This document shows, in pieces, positions 21,653 through 31,193 of a stretch of DNA of 32,501 nucleotides. The DNA is from a virus. The translations under genes and the position numbers were made by a program. The DNA lies in IMG/VR virus record IMGVR_UViG_3300046167_000232, positions 1-32,501 of that record. The stretch is one strand, 5' to 3'. The notes under the pieces are model-generated. The model had not been told where the DNA came from and did not search any database. It saw only the letters and a program-made list of their open reading frames with translations. The stretch's first letter is position 1, and each line of letters starts with the position of its first letter.

Positions 21653-23889
21653 TAGAATGTTAACTCCGCTACTATGCCATTAACTTGCAATGCAAGCGGG
21701 GCAGATTGTGTAACTGTAATCTGTGGGTCTCTAGTGTAGCCCATTAGACGGAACTCTTTCTTACCAGTGAACGAGTTAACTTGTAATGAAAGATCGTCAG
21801 TCACGTTTCTTAGAACTAGGTTTGCGCCATTTACTGTAGCAGACAGGGTATTGTTAAGGTCAATTACTACGCTGCCTATACGACGAGGTGAACCAGTAAC
21901 CGGACCAGAACCAGTAGCAATATCTAAAGGATTTGTTATTAAAGTTACATCAAACTTTAACCCAATTTCAGCTTGAGTTAAGTTTGGATCAATAGCAGAC
22001 ACATCTATTTCTCCATTAGCAACAGTAAACTCACCAACATAGTTATTGCCGTCTACAACATTGAGCACTGCACCGTTTTCATAAAAATCAGATACATCGA
22101 AAACCCCAGCAGCCCCATTGTAAACACTGGAAACGTCAGTGTTATATCCCTCATCAAACTCACATATAGCAAACACTTCGACATTATCGCCCTGATCGTA
22201 TATCACGCTAGCAAATACACGATCGTCAATGGTCACAGTAGAATTAAAAAAGCCTTGAGTTGTAAACTCTGTCCACCCTGCACGCTCTTCCGCTCGGTTA
22301 GAGTTAAAAACTGAAATTGTTCCATTATAGTTTGTAACAAACACATAGCTTTCTGAACGACTCATAGCTCCATACATTGTGTTCATTTCAATTGGAGTTT
22401 TTATTAAATGAGAAGAAATAAGAGATATTGGATTTGCAACGTAAGCAGCCTCGCTGTCAGCAAATAGATACTCTCTTACAATTGCTCCACCTTTTTGAAC
22501 AAACAAGGTAGCGCCATCTAGTGCTTGAGGTCGAACAAAGTCACAGCCAAATGGAGTTTGCCTACGCACAATAATGTTTGTTGGCGTAATTGGCTGGTTG
22601 CTGAACGCTGGAACATACATTTCAGAAGTTGCTGTAAAGACTTGCAGGTCACGATTAGAAACCAAGTGACGAATCTGGTTAATTTCACCAACGCTTGCAG
22701 TAACGTGAATAGCTTCATCATCCTTTGCAGTACCAACATCAAAGTTATAATACTGCCCATTTCGGCTAAACCACATTGAATCCGGTTGAGATAATGTTCC
22801 CGCAAAAACTAAACGGTTTTGATGGAATGTAACTGCTCCCGGGAATCCTCGAAGAACAGAATATGATTGCTCTTCCCAAGACGTTGTTGGAGCTTTTGTT
22901 GTAATCTTTGGTGTGCCGCCGCCAATATCAGAGGCATTGGCATTAGCACCTGCTGTTATAACAAACTTATCATCATCTACAATTTCAGCAACGGTTCGAG
23001 CACCATTAATTTGATTATTACTAATTCCACCAACGCTACCTGCATGTGAAACCGTAACTGAATCATTAATAGATAAGCCATGCTTAACCATAGTTACTTC
23101 AATGTCAGCTTGGCCTTCTGTCGTGCTAAAAGCATTTATTCCTAACCTAACAGTTAGAGAATCAAAGATATTACCTGTAGCTTGAGTTGTGCTTTGTACT
23201 GACGTTATTTCTATTTCTGCCCCATGGTAACGAAGAGTGATCCCATCATGGTCTCCGTTTGTAGCAAAATATGGATCAGATGTAGTTAAGGTGACGCCAT
23301 TACCCTGCGTTGCTGAAACTTCTAGCGTAGTCCCTTGGCGATGAAAGTTGTAATAAGGTTGATATATTTTAGTTAAATCAGATCGAGCATCAAAAACAAA
23401 AGGCTCTACTTGAAAAGAACTAAGATCTGTACGGACAATTTGTTGAGGAATAAATGTAGGGTGACAGATGAACATAACATCACCAGCTTGAGCAAATGTA
23501 TACTCATGCAAAAAAGTGTCAGTAAATTTTAAAGGGTTACCGTTTATGTCTTGAGTTATTGTTGCAATAATATTTAGCACGCCAGTTATCGGATCAATAA
23601 AGAAGAACTTTATTTTTTCATGCTCAAGAGAAACAACATAACGCTCATCGTCTGAGAATATAAAAGGTAATAGACGTGACTGCTGGGTTTTAGTCGAGTC
23701 TATTACGATGTCATTTCTATAAACGGCTCTAAGTCCAGCCCTTTTAATTACCCCACCCTCTGCTCGAAGAAAGAAGTTTTCAATGCGCTGCGCTGATCCC
23801 GTGTAAACCGCAGAGTCGGTGCGGGAGTACAAAGAAGGGCTAACCTCTCCGTAAGAGAAGTTTGTTACTGGAACCCGTACCTTCTGCAT
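21652..23889 (-). CDS. Tail tubular protein B (nozzle, gp12-like)
   Basis: This 745-residue, beta-rich protein starts VPVTNFSYGEVSPSLYSRTD, a classic nozzle-protein beginning. It has FFLRAEGGVIKRAGLRAVYR and, in the middle, HQNRLVFAGTLSQPDSMWFS with QIRHLVSNRDLQVFTATSEM, all typical of tail tubular protein B. It forms the tail nozzle below the gp11-like adaptor, whose gene adjoins it with shared boundary bases at 23889. Size is normal for the family. Confidence 0.9.
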   Translation of the reverse strand: MQKVRVPVTNFSYGEVSPSLYSRTDSAVYTGSAQRIENFFLRAEGGVIKRAGLRAVYRNDIVIDSTKTQQSRLLPFIFSDDERYVVSLEHEKIKFFFIDPITGVLNIIATITQDINGNPLKFTDTFLHEYTFAQAGDVMFICHPTFIPQQIVRTDLSSFQVEPFVFDARSDLTKIYQPYYNFHRQGTTLEVSATQGNGVTLTTSDPYFATNGDHDGITLRYHGAEIEITSVQSTTQATGNIFDSLTVRLGINAFSTTEGQADIEVTMVKHGLSINDSVTVSHAGSVGGISNNQINGARTVAEIVDDDKFVITAGANANASDIGGGTPKITTKAPTTSWEEQSYSVLRGFPGAVTFHQNRLVFAGTLSQPDSMWFSRNGQYYNFDVGTAKDDEAIHVTASVGEINQIRHLVSNRDLQVFTATSEMYVPAFSNQPITPTNIIVRRQTPFGCDFVRPQALDGATLFVQKGGAIVREYLFADSEAAYVANPISLISSHLIKTPIEMNTMYGAMSRSESYVFVTNYNGTISVFNSNRAEERAGWTEFTTQGFFNSTVTIDDRVFASVIYDQGDNVEVFAICEFDEGYNTDVSSVYNGAAGVFDVSDFYENGAVLNVVDGNNYVGEFTVANGEIDVSAIDPNLTQAEIGLKFDVTLITNPLDIATGSGPVTGSPRRIGSVVIDLNNTLSATVNGANLVLRNVTDDLSLQVNSFTGKKEFRLMGYTRDPQITVTQSAPLALQVNGIVAELTF

Positions 23890-24482
23890 TAACTGCGCCT
23901 TTCAGCAATAAACCTTGATGTTGATAGCTTACGCGTTGTCTGCTGCTGTGAGTCTAGTGTCCGCGCCCGCATCATTGTTAGTTGAGCCTGCTGGCCCATG
24001 AGTTGTGCTAAACTAGCATCTTGCGCCAGAGAGGAAGCAAACACAGAGGCTAACTCAAACTGAACCGCTACTACAAAATATGATGGCCAGTCTTGTTCGC
24101 TTGCTCTGAATGTATAATCGAGGACTACCTCTGAGGTGTCACTCGTATCGCAGAATATCTTGTCGCCATAAGTCTGATATTCAATGTTAAAGTCATCAAC
24201 AGTAACAGCGTGAAGCATTAAAGAATCTGAAGGTATCTGATATGCGGCAGTATATCTACCAGTAGGCGAATTAGATAAACGGTTAAGAACTGATTGGTTT
24301 GTAGCGAAACGCCAACGGCAGTTTACTAATGCAGAACGAGCTATGTCTTCATACATATTAGCTGCAACTAACGCCTCGCTTGTTCCATCCTCAAAAGAAG
24401 TAATAGGCTCTGCACCAATTAAGATGAGAGCGCGACTAGATACGTCAATTGGGGTGTTAGCCGAGGTACTTAGGACAGCCAT
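23889..24482 (-). CDS. Tail tubular protein A (adaptor, gp11-like)
   Basis: This 197-residue protein has the usual gatekeeper/adaptor start SRALILIGAEPITSFEDGTS, then ARSALVNCRWRFATNQSVLN and a C-terminal helical half. It sits between portal and nozzle in the assembled tail. The gene lies just behind a terminator-like hairpin that follows the capsid gene. A GGAGG ribosome binding site lies between hairpin and start. Confidence 0.9.
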   Translation of the reverse strand: MAVLSTSANTPIDVSSRALILIGAEPITSFEDGTSEALVAANMYEDIARSALVNCRWRFATNQSVLNRLSNSPTGRYTAAYQIPSDSLMLHAVTVDDFNIEYQTYGDKIFCDTSDTSEVVLDYTFRASEQDWPSYFVVAVQFELASVFASSLAQDASLAQLMGQQAQLTMMRARTLDSQQQTTRKLSTSRFIAERRS

Positions 24483-24497
24483 GTAAATCCTCCAAAC

Positions 24498-24526
24498 GGA
24501 AAGAGAGGGGGAAGTTTCCTCCCCCC
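24498..24526 (-). terminator. Terminator-like hairpin behind the capsid gene
   Basis: On the minus strand GGGGGAGG pairs with CTTCCCCC (one G-U pair) around an AAA loop and is followed by the pyrimidine tract TCTCTTTCC. The tail is not a pure T-run, so it may be a leaky terminator or an mRNA-stabilising hairpin. T7 also places a leaky terminator right after its capsid gene, which lowers expression of tail genes relative to capsid. Confidence 0.6.
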
Positions 24527-24533
24527 AATCAAC

Positions 24534-25343
24534 TTAGTTGTTGTCGAGAACTTCGTAGACGCCGTTATCGTCGATAACAACAGCACCCATAGACATCATT
24601 GATGTTGCAAGGTGTGCGACTTTCTCAGGAACATAGTTAACTTCTGTCTTAACGTCAGCGTTAACGCCCAGACCAATTGCACGCATGTGGTAAGCAAAGT
24701 TTTTGCCACCAGCTACAGCAGACGTTGAGAAGATCTTGAAGCCCAAGAACTCTTTCATTGTCATGCCGCCAGCAAACGGAAGCTGCTGTGGGCCAACATA
24801 GTCAGATGAAGCGAACTCGTTAATGTTAAACAAGTCAGCAAAGCCAGCTGGGGACATAGCAAGATAGCGGTTGCCATCTTCTGGAATGTCTGCTGTGCCA
24901 AAGGTTTCGAACAAAGTCAGCAAGTCAGCTTTGCCAAGTGCGCCAGTAGCGTCAGCAATCTGAGTTGAGTTTGCACCAGCGTCCATTGCAGTAGCAATGA
25001 TTTCATCAGTCTTACGACCAAGTGCAGAAGCCGCAGACTCAGCAACAGCTTGACGCTCGTTGATGTTCATCTTCAGCTCGTCTAACTTGTCGATGTACTC
25101 AGCTGCGTAGAAGTCAGCCATAGTTGCTTCAACAGTTGTGTGCGCCAGCTCCATAGTGGTTACGTTGCCGTTGCGCGATTTAGTTGATGCCGCACCTGTG
25201 CCAATCTTCTGAAAGCGAGATACAGAAGCAGAGGTGTTTGTGGTACGAATTGTATTACGAAGCTTGGAACCCATGCGCTGATAAGCAAGATGCACATCGG
25301 TTTCAAACTGTTTGATAAATGCTACGTCAATTGTGTTAGCCAT
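24534..25343 (-). CDS. Major capsid protein
   Basis: This 269-residue protein has the features of the 'phage capsid protein' family used by small marine podoviruses: MANTIDVAFIKQFETDVHLA, a long extended segment, HTTVEATMADFYAAEYIDKL, and the domain around NRYLAMSPAGFADLFNINEF with a conserved C-terminal strand. It should have the HK97 fold. It lies after the scaffold and gp13-like genes, has its own 84-base upstream leader, and is followed by the hairpin at 24498-24526. Both fit high, separately tuned expression. Confidence 0.88.
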   Translation of the reverse strand: MANTIDVAFIKQFETDVHLAYQRMGSKLRNTIRTTNTSASVSRFQKIGTGAASTKSRNGNVTTMELAHTTVEATMADFYAAEYIDKLDELKMNINERQAVAESAASALGRKTDEIIATAMDAGANSTQIADATGALGKADLLTLFETFGTADIPEDGNRYLAMSPAGFADLFNINEFASSDYVGPQQLPFAGGMTMKEFLGFKIFSTSAVAGGKNFAYHMRAIGLGVNADVKTEVNYVPEKVAHLATSMMSMGAVVIDDNGVYEVLDNN

Positions 25344-25427
25344 TTGAACAGTCCTTGTTAAAGTTTATCGGGTTTGCATCTTGGGTATCCGCTCAACATC
25401 CTCAACGAAGGTATCCTTTCGGGCTTC

Positions 25428-25952
25428 TCAGTGCATTACGGGCCTTGATAATTTATCTGAAACATCTTTTTCCATCGGATTGCAACGCACAAACTCAATA
25501 TATTTAGAATTATAGTGCTCAGATATTCCAACAGGCTCGAAGCCAAGAGATGCTGCCCAGTTAAGCATTAAGGGAAAATCAGACAGTATAGACATACAAA
25601 GACGAGGATGTGTTTGATCGAATAGTCCCATTATCATGCGCGATCCAATTATAAGAAGACGCAAGTTTTTCTTTATTTCATTCGTAAACATACAGAAGAA
25701 CTGCGGTAATTCTATTGTAACATCAAAGGCTAACCCTGTTACGCATAGTATTGGACCGCCATCACTCTTAACAACATACGACTCAGAAATCTGCATCATC
25801 TCCAATAACGCTTCTTTGGGCGTATCATAGCCAAGGCTTCTAATATCATGAAGACCTTCTGGTGGAAGGTTCGAGCAAATCTCTTCTATATGGCTGTATT
25901 GCAATGGGGTAAGATAAAACTTACCCCGCTGCATAATTTTTATATCATCCAT
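25428..25952 (-). CDS. gp13-like internal virion protein (acetyltransferase-fold, DUF2833-like)
   Basis: From ATG 25952 this has about 174 residues. It reads like a GNAT-type fold: YVVKSDGGPILCVTGLAFDV, then TNEIKKNLRLLIIGSRMIMG, then MLNWAASLGFEPVGISEHYN, the usual late strands of the fold. T7 gp13 and relatives (DUF2833) have this fold but lie elsewhere in T7; here the gene lies between scaffold and capsid. Catalytic activity is not evident. The frame is open 15 codons further upstream, but that part overlaps the scaffold gene. With ATG 25952 the overlap is 8 bases. Confidence 0.65.
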   Translation of the reverse strand: MDDIKIMQRGKFYLTPLQYSHIEEICSNLPPEGLHDIRSLGYDTPKEALLEMMQISESYVVKSDGGPILCVTGLAFDVTIELPQFFCMFTNEIKKNLRLLIIGSRMIMGLFDQTHPRLCMSILSDFPLMLNWAASLGFEPVGISEHYNSKYIEFVRCNPMEKDVSDKLSRPVMH

Positions 25953-26685
25953 AAAGTTTCTTAAACCCAGACTGTACTTGCTTGACGTAGTTGTCATCTC
26001 TTACACGGGGGTTCCAGTATCTTTCATCTCGCATCATTTCATTTAAAGATGCTTCGCTAATAGAGTCAGCAGTCCCGGTCTCCACGTTCATTGATGGCTC
26101 TTTCATTGCGGCCATGATTGCCTCAAGCGCAATAATCCCATCAGCCCCTTCGCACATACGCTCAATCGCTGACATTGCATCTTCTGGAAAGAACTTGTTA
26201 GCAAACAGGGAAGCAGCCTCAATTCTGGCGTTTGCATTATCTCCAAGATGTTTTGCTTCTTCTTCTAAGTTAGGCTCTTCGGGCATTGACTCCATATAAA
26301 GCTCAATGCCTTTTTGAAACTCTTCTTGATTGTATCCATTCTCAAGGCAGTGATCTGCCCAGTTTTTAAGGGCATCGCTTTCGACTGCCTCTGCTTCATC
26401 AATAAAGTCTGGCAGCTCATACTCACCGGACGTAGCTGGCACGCCTTCTTTTGGAGCGCTCATTTCTTCTTTAAGTCGCTCACGAATAGCTTCTTCCTTT
26501 TCGCCTATCTTAGACTCAAGACTTTTGTACGCGCTTTCTAAGTCTTCTGCGCTTTTGTACTTACCTGCAAGCAGGGTCTCTTCTGATTGCGCTTCTGCTT
26601 CTGGCTGTGCCTCTGTCGTTTCCGTAGCGTCAACTTGAGCTTCGGTTTCTATTGGTTGTTCAAGAAGTGTGCTTTGTTCAGACAT
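25945..26685 (-). CDS. Capsid assembly scaffolding protein
   Basis: This 246-residue, very acidic, helical protein has an N-terminal Glu/Thr/Gln-rich disordered stretch (ETEAQVDATETTEAQPEAEA). Next come AGKYKSAEDLESAYKSLESK, the usual scaffold motif, helical middle segments, and a C-terminus with WNPRVRDDNYVKQVQSGFKK that should contact the capsid. It would guide procapsid assembly and then leave. It overlaps both neighbouring genes by 8 bases. Confidence 0.85.
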   Translation of the reverse strand: MSEQSTLLEQPIETEAQVDATETTEAQPEAEAQSEETLLAGKYKSAEDLESAYKSLESKIGEKEEAIRERLKEEMSAPKEGVPATSGEYELPDFIDEAEAVESDALKNWADHCLENGYNQEEFQKGIELYMESMPEEPNLEEEAKHLGDNANARIEAASLFANKFFPEDAMSAIERMCEGADGIIALEAIMAAMKEPSMNVETGTADSISEASLNEMMRDERYWNPRVRDDNYVKQVQSGFKKLYG

Positions 26686-26923
26686 CGTTTTTCACCTTAT
26701 GCGAATGATTAATACGAGACTCAATGAGGCCAACGATATAACGCTGACCTTCTAGGTGTCGTAACTCTTCTGTTGATACATTTGGGCCGTTAACCATTTC
26801 AATGGTAATCGACCTCAAGTATTGCAGGACTGCCTTACCAGATGGCTTCCCGAATACTTCAGCGACATTAAGACTGATCTCTCTATCCCGCTGCAATGGG
26901 CGCTGAATACCATCGACGCCCAT
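26678..26923 (-). CDS. Bbp19-like small phage protein
   Basis: From ATG 26923 this has about 81 residues. The segment NVAEVFGKPSGKAVLQYLRS followed by LEGQRYIVGLIESRINHSHK matches the small Bbp19-like domain usually found next to portal genes in podoviruses. The role is unknown, possibly in head assembly. A TTG start at 26944 with GGAG before it would add seven residues. The ATG has AAAGG before it. It overlaps the scaffold start by 8 bases. Confidence 0.75.
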   Translation of the reverse strand: MGVDGIQRPLQRDREISLNVAEVFGKPSGKAVLQYLRSITIEMVNGPNVSTEELRHLEGQRYIVGLIESRINHSHKVKNDV

Positions 26924-26947
26924 GTGAACCTTTGCTTTTTCCAAGCG

Positions 26948-28492
26948 CTACTCCAACTGTTGCGGTGCAGCTCCCATTCCAGCTTGTTGCTGTTGTGACA
27001 TTTGCTGCATCATTGCAACTATTTCTTTACGCTCTGATTCGTCACGAATCAAGTTATCTGGTACACCAAATTTTTTCGCAAGGTATGCAGCAGCCTCTTC
27101 TGAGTTGACTAGAACCTGTGTCATCTCTGGCCCAAAGGCAGATTGAGCAAGCTCCATAAAGCGAGAAATGGATGTAATATCAGAGTTTGCTTGGGCTTGA
27201 GCCAGTGGAGAAACAGAGCGAACCTTAACCTCTCTGCCATTCACGGTAGGTAGATCAATACGCCCCTGCTTCTTTAGAATATATATTACTCTTTGCAGTA
27301 CAGGCTGCACCAACTCAGCTTGCAGTCGACCAAATGCAGAGCCAACACGGCGAGATAGATCGGCCATACGCTCTGCAACCTCTGTAGCAGAAGCCGGAGT
27401 GCGATCTGGATTGCCAAGCATATCATTGTATAGAGCGCGTTTAATGTTTAGTCGCATATCTGACAGTATCAGCTGTGCCACATCAAAATTTCCCGCAGCT
27501 TGTATTGGCTGCAAGCCAGAAGACCCCATTGCTTTTGGTATGATCGTTCCCGGTACAAGATTAATCGTATCAGGATTGATAACGCCATCGTCTTCCATCT
27601 GATAAATGCCAGAGATTGCCATCTGTGCATTCTCAAGAATTAACTCAATAGTAAGATTAGTGGTCTTAATCGCAGACAAAGCATTAATTAACGGGCCTCG
27701 ACCATAAACTTCACCAGCGCACTTAGACCAGCGGAAGCAGATAAAGGGGTTTGAGCCTATGCCCTTCATGTTTTTTGAATACACTACACACTTAGTTGTC
27801 ATACAGATAGCGTAGCTAACGTAGGCCTCTTCGTTTAACTTACTGTAATCACGACAAACAATCTCAAGAATGGTTGTTGTTTTCTCGGGTGAGTTCTGCA
27901 CTTGGTTCATTAGGTCAGGTGGCATTTGAGCCTTTGGATATAGTACCATAATCTGACCGAACTTAATGTTCTTACGCTCACGGAACACATGGTCAATTTT
28001 ATCATCAGGCCCAGTATCCAACACAACATGTGGCAACGGAATTGCAGAGAAGCTAACTGGATTTATGGCGTCACCTTCTTCACAAACAAGAACACCAGTA
28101 CCTACCGCTAAGTCCATAAAGGACTCATGCACTTCCTGAGAAAAGTTAGAATTCTGTATAACTTCAAAGACATAATCGGTTACATCATCAAGGTCATTGT
28201 TGACTACGTCACGTTGATCCTTTGGTATCTCAGACCCTGCGGTAAGGTCAGCCCACCTAGCAAAGTTGGGTACGAGACCAGACTGCAATCTGGACGCAAA
28301 TTCCTGAACGCCAACCACTGCTGTTTCGTCGAAGATTCTATCATCTCGACGTTGACCAGTGGCTTCGTAGTAAAAAGATTCGCGCTGTGGTAGCGCATAC
28401 TCGTAACACTCATCGAACAGCGGAACAAAGTTTTCACGCTTTGCTTTTGCTGTATCGTACAGCTTCATGTACTTCTGCGCTACATTATCCAT
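26948..28492 (-). CDS. Portal protein (head-to-tail connector)
   Basis: This 514-residue protein matches the podovirus head-tail connector family: YALPQRESFYYEATGQRRDD and FDETAVVGVQEFASRLQSGL at the N-terminus, ALPHVVLD-type middle strands, FICFRWSKCAGEVYGRGPLI, and TPASATEVAERMADLSRRVG before the C-terminal helical crown. A Gln/Met/Ala-rich end follows. It forms the dodecameric vertex for TerL and the tail. It overlaps the preceding gene (TAATG). Length is normal. Confidence 0.92.
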   Translation of the reverse strand: MDNVAQKYMKLYDTAKAKRENFVPLFDECYEYALPQRESFYYEATGQRRDDRIFDETAVVGVQEFASRLQSGLVPNFARWADLTAGSEIPKDQRDVVNNDLDDVTDYVFEVIQNSNFSQEVHESFMDLAVGTGVLVCEEGDAINPVSFSAIPLPHVVLDTGPDDKIDHVFRERKNIKFGQIMVLYPKAQMPPDLMNQVQNSPEKTTTILEIVCRDYSKLNEEAYVSYAICMTTKCVVYSKNMKGIGSNPFICFRWSKCAGEVYGRGPLINALSAIKTTNLTIELILENAQMAISGIYQMEDDGVINPDTINLVPGTIIPKAMGSSGLQPIQAAGNFDVAQLILSDMRLNIKRALYNDMLGNPDRTPASATEVAERMADLSRRVGSAFGRLQAELVQPVLQRVIYILKKQGRIDLPTVNGREVKVRSVSPLAQAQANSDITSISRFMELAQSAFGPEMTQVLVNSEEAAAYLAKKFGVPDNLIRDESERKEIVAMMQQMSQQQQAGMGAAPQQLE

Positions 28493-28992
28493 TATTTTGC
28501 AAACCTATCATAATAACCTATGCCGCCACCAAGTCCTGTTATTAGGCTTCGTCGGCTACGTGAGCCAGAGCGACGAGAAACACGACCCCGTGTTGCTATT
28601 GACCCAAATTTTGAAATTCTTTGTTGACGTTGAGCAGCCATACTTAATGCAGGCCCTAAGTCTTTTCCTTTTTCAGCTTCTTGAGTTTGCTTTGTCATAA
28701 AGCCCTGTTGAGCCGAAAGTAAACTTTGTTGACTCGCCTGTAAGGACCGTATCAACTGGAGGGTTTCTGACGAATCTACAGTTTTATCGGACTCAGATTG
28801 GCGTTTAGCTTCTTGCTCTGCTTTGTAGACCTCGATTGCTTCAGCCCTAGCTTTCTCAATAGCCTCAGCTTGAGCTTTTTTTGCTGCTGCGTCAGCGGCC
28901 GCTTTTGCTTCTGCTGCTGCTGCCTCTTGCTTGGCTTGCTCCGCAGCTGTCTTTTGGGCTGCTTGTTGCGAGCCCTTCTTGCTTCCACACAT
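28492..28992 (-). CDS. Coiled-coil phage protein of unknown function before the portal
   Basis: This 166-residue protein starts MCGSKKGSQQ. A long Ala/Glu/Lys coiled coil follows to about residue 70, then a Gln/Ser-rich stretch and a C-terminal Arg/Ser/Gly segment (RRSGSRSRRSLITGLGGGIG). Proteins with this order are common between TerL and portal in marine podoviruses. I know no function. AAAGGAG precedes the start; a cysteine at position 2 alone is not a lipoprotein signal. Confidence 0.7.
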   Translation of the reverse strand: MCGSKKGSQQAAQKTAAEQAKQEAAAAEAKAAADAAAKKAQAEAIEKARAEAIEVYKAEQEAKRQSESDKTVDSSETLQLIRSLQASQQSLLSAQQGFMTKQTQEAEKGKDLGPALSMAAQRQQRISKFGSIATRGRVSRRSGSRSRRSLITGLGGGIGYYDRFAK

Positions 28993-29041
28993 GAAAAATC
29001 TCCTTTGCTTTATCCCTGCATATTCACAAAATCAAATTAAG

Positions 29042-29056
29042 ATCAACGCACAATTA
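29042..29056 (-). repeat. 15-bp element at a stop codon, copy 2
   Basis: The same TAATTGTGCGTTGAT as at 14442-14456, again starting with the TAA stop, here of the large terminase gene. The bases after the element differ between the two copies. Confidence 0.5.
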
Positions 29057-30575
29057 CATCCTAGACCAAAGACCTTGCCTACGCTGCGGCCTTTTCTTTG
29101 CAAATACATCAAAAGAACGGCCAGCAACGGTTGGTTGCGCTGGCTTCTGGCTATTCATCAACGCTCTACCTTCACCAGCGCCTAGCATCATGTACTGTAG
29201 AGCATCGTGAATGTGCGAATACATATTCTTATCGGGCTTATCAGCGTATCTTTCGCCAGAAACTTCCATGCGTTTATACTGATAGCCGCCCTCGAAGCCT
29301 TTAATTAGCTGCTGACATCTGGGGTCTATCAAGAACGCTGCTTTACCATCGCTCATTTTCTGTAGCTGGGACGCAACAGATTCAAGGCGCAAGTCAACTG
29401 AGTTAGAAGGGGCTGGGAACGCTCGTAGACCAGCACCTCGAAGTATATGGAACGGGGTGGCCTCGTCCGTTTGAGCGCGAAAGTCACCAGCAGGGTCGCC
29501 GTAGATAAATACTTCTGAGCATTCCGAAAAGCGTGTAGAAAGTTCTTCACGAAGCACCTCTGCAAAACGCACAATACCCATATCAAAGGCCACAAGCTCT
29601 GCTTGTATTAGCCATCTACCTCGAACCTTCTGTCCAATTGTAGCGGCTGGAGTAAGCCCAAAGTCCAAGCCCACATATACTGGTAATCCCGCTGCAATCG
29701 GAACTTCTTCTTTAGCAACGTGCATATCTCTGGCAAACATCTGGTAAATAGGCTTACCATCTTGGATAGAGCCCAGCTTGTTCATTACATAGACATCTAT
29801 CCAACTCTTAGTCTTACCACGAATAAGGTTAGAATAGTAATCTTTACGCATATACTTTGCGTTTTCTGCAACTTTGCTAGGCTTGTAATCATCAACCTCG
29901 CCATCGTCATCATAAACTTCAACCATTCCAGCGGGTTGCGTGTAGAACGACCAATTGTCTGGCTTCACCAGCATTCTTGCTTGCTCGCGCGGTATGTGAT
30001 CTGGGACGGGAACCTCACCTGACATGATCGGCCACCAGTGATCTTCCTCTGGCGCGTTGGTGTCGGCAATTACGCCCGTCCATGTAGCGCCGCCATCACG
30101 CATAGAAGGAAAACGCCCAACCCTCATGGTGCAAGCATCAATAATTGACTTGGGAACTTCCCTTGCCTCGTTAATCCAGATGCCAGTAAGCTCTAGAGAC
30201 AGAAGTTTCTTAACATCTTCGGGTCGATCAAGAGCTAAGAAGATAACCTCAAGCTCTAGGTCGCCCTTTTTAATGTTGTGGGTGTATGGAACCTGACCAT
30301 GTGAACCTACCCCAATCAGATTCAGGGAACCAATCAAGCCAAGTCTTAATGGTTGTGGTCTTTAGCTGCGGGTTTGTGTTCCGAATGATTGCCCATCGGC
30401 TACGGCGCAATCCATTCTTGTTGGGCTCTTGCGCTAGTGCGCGGCGGAATATCTCAACACAGCAAGAAACAGACTTACCAGAACCTACTGGACCTCTTAT
30501 GCCACGAAAGAAGGTGTTATCCTTCATAAACGCCTTAACCACTGCGCCATCTGGCTTGTACTTGAAGTCAGCCAT
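29054..30575 (-). CDS. terL: Terminase large subunit (TerL), interrupted by a +1 frameshift
   Basis: This is the packaging ATPase and nuclease. The first frame (30575-30270) has the Walker A segment GIRGPVGSGKSVSCC (residues 25-39) and RWAIIRNTNPQLKTTTIKTW, then leaves the family after TWS. The second (from about 30292 to 29054) resumes at VPYTHNIKKGDLE in the +1 frame. Dropping one G (the CC at 30292-30293 on the plus strand) gives 506 residues. The second part has GIWINEAREV (Walker B region) and the RNase H-like nuclease acids in VYVGLDFGLTP, IYGDPAGDF and HIHDALQYM. It starts 8 bases inside the previous gene. Confidence 0.9.
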
Positions 30576-31092
30576 CAGGTTTTAACAAACTTTTCTTAGA
30601 AGCCCCGCCAGACTTACTTCTTTTTTTAGCGGCATCCACTGCATTAGAAATAGAATCAAATCTAGGAAACTTTTTTCCCGTCCTTTGCTCGTAGGAAAAC
30701 GCTTCATTCCAAGCCTTATCGCCAGAAAGGAACTGAGGCTTTCCTGTTTCAGAATCAAACCATATTTGAGGTATATTCCAAGCGCTTCCCTCTGGTGAGC
30801 TTTCGCTGGCGAGGTACTCAGTGGCTTGCCTTCCCCCGGGCAAGCTAATCTTTTTATGTTTACTGGGATCAAAGGGGATTAAATCTGCCATTACCGTAGT
30901 CCTCTTGTCCACACCAAACTTAATCATGCGCTCAACGACCTCAGGGCCGATACTCTCAATGAGCTTGTCACACTCTTTGTCTGTAACAAAAGACTTACCG
31001 TGCTTTGCTTCAACATAGGCAAACTCAGTCTTCCGAACTATGCCACGAAGCAACTCTAGCTCCATGGGCTTTAAGGTACTGATAAAGCTCAC
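30568..31092 (-). CDS. Conserved protein next to TerL, unknown function
   Basis: This 174-residue protein starts at GTG 31092, overlapping the previous stop (GTGA), behind AAAGAAGAAG. The C-terminal half, YLASESSPEGSAWNIPQIWF then TGKKFPRFDSISNAVDAAKK and a basic SKSGGASKKSLL tail, is a pattern I associate with genes just before TerL in marine podoviruses. It may help packaging or head assembly, but no fold is recognised. It overlaps TerL by 8 bases, which favours linked translation. Confidence 0.7.
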   Translation of the reverse strand: MSFISTLKPMELELLRGIVRKTEFAYVEAKHGKSFVTDKECDKLIESIGPEVVERMIKFGVDKRTTVMADLIPFDPSKHKKISLPGGRQATEYLASESSPEGSAWNIPQIWFDSETGKPQFLSGDKAWNEAFSYEQRTGKKFPRFDSISNAVDAAKKRSKSGGASKKSLLKPDG

Positions 31093-31193
31093 TTCTTCTT
31101 TACCTTCACTGGTTTAGGCTTCTTTGTTGCGGCGGCTGCGGCCTTCATACCGGCTTTAGTGTACGGATATTTCTTACCAGCTACGTTAGGCAT
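31089..31193 (-). CDS. Very small basic protein (34 residues)
   Basis: From ATG 31193, behind AAGGAAG, it reads MPNVAGKKYPYTKAGMKAAA followed by a Lys/Pro/Ala tail. Almost a third of the residues are lysine. Short basic peptides of this form lie before TerL in related phages and could bind DNA. The upstream extension of the same frame has no start signal and overlaps the neighbour. Function is unknown. Confidence 0.6.
   Translation of the reverse strand: MPNVAGKKYPYTKAGMKAAAAATKKPKPVKVKKK

Noticed and set aside
25344-25427. Phage-type promoter before the capsid gene
   Set aside because: The leader has two GGATACC copies and a small hairpin, but no boxes with acceptable spacing and no matching element elsewhere.
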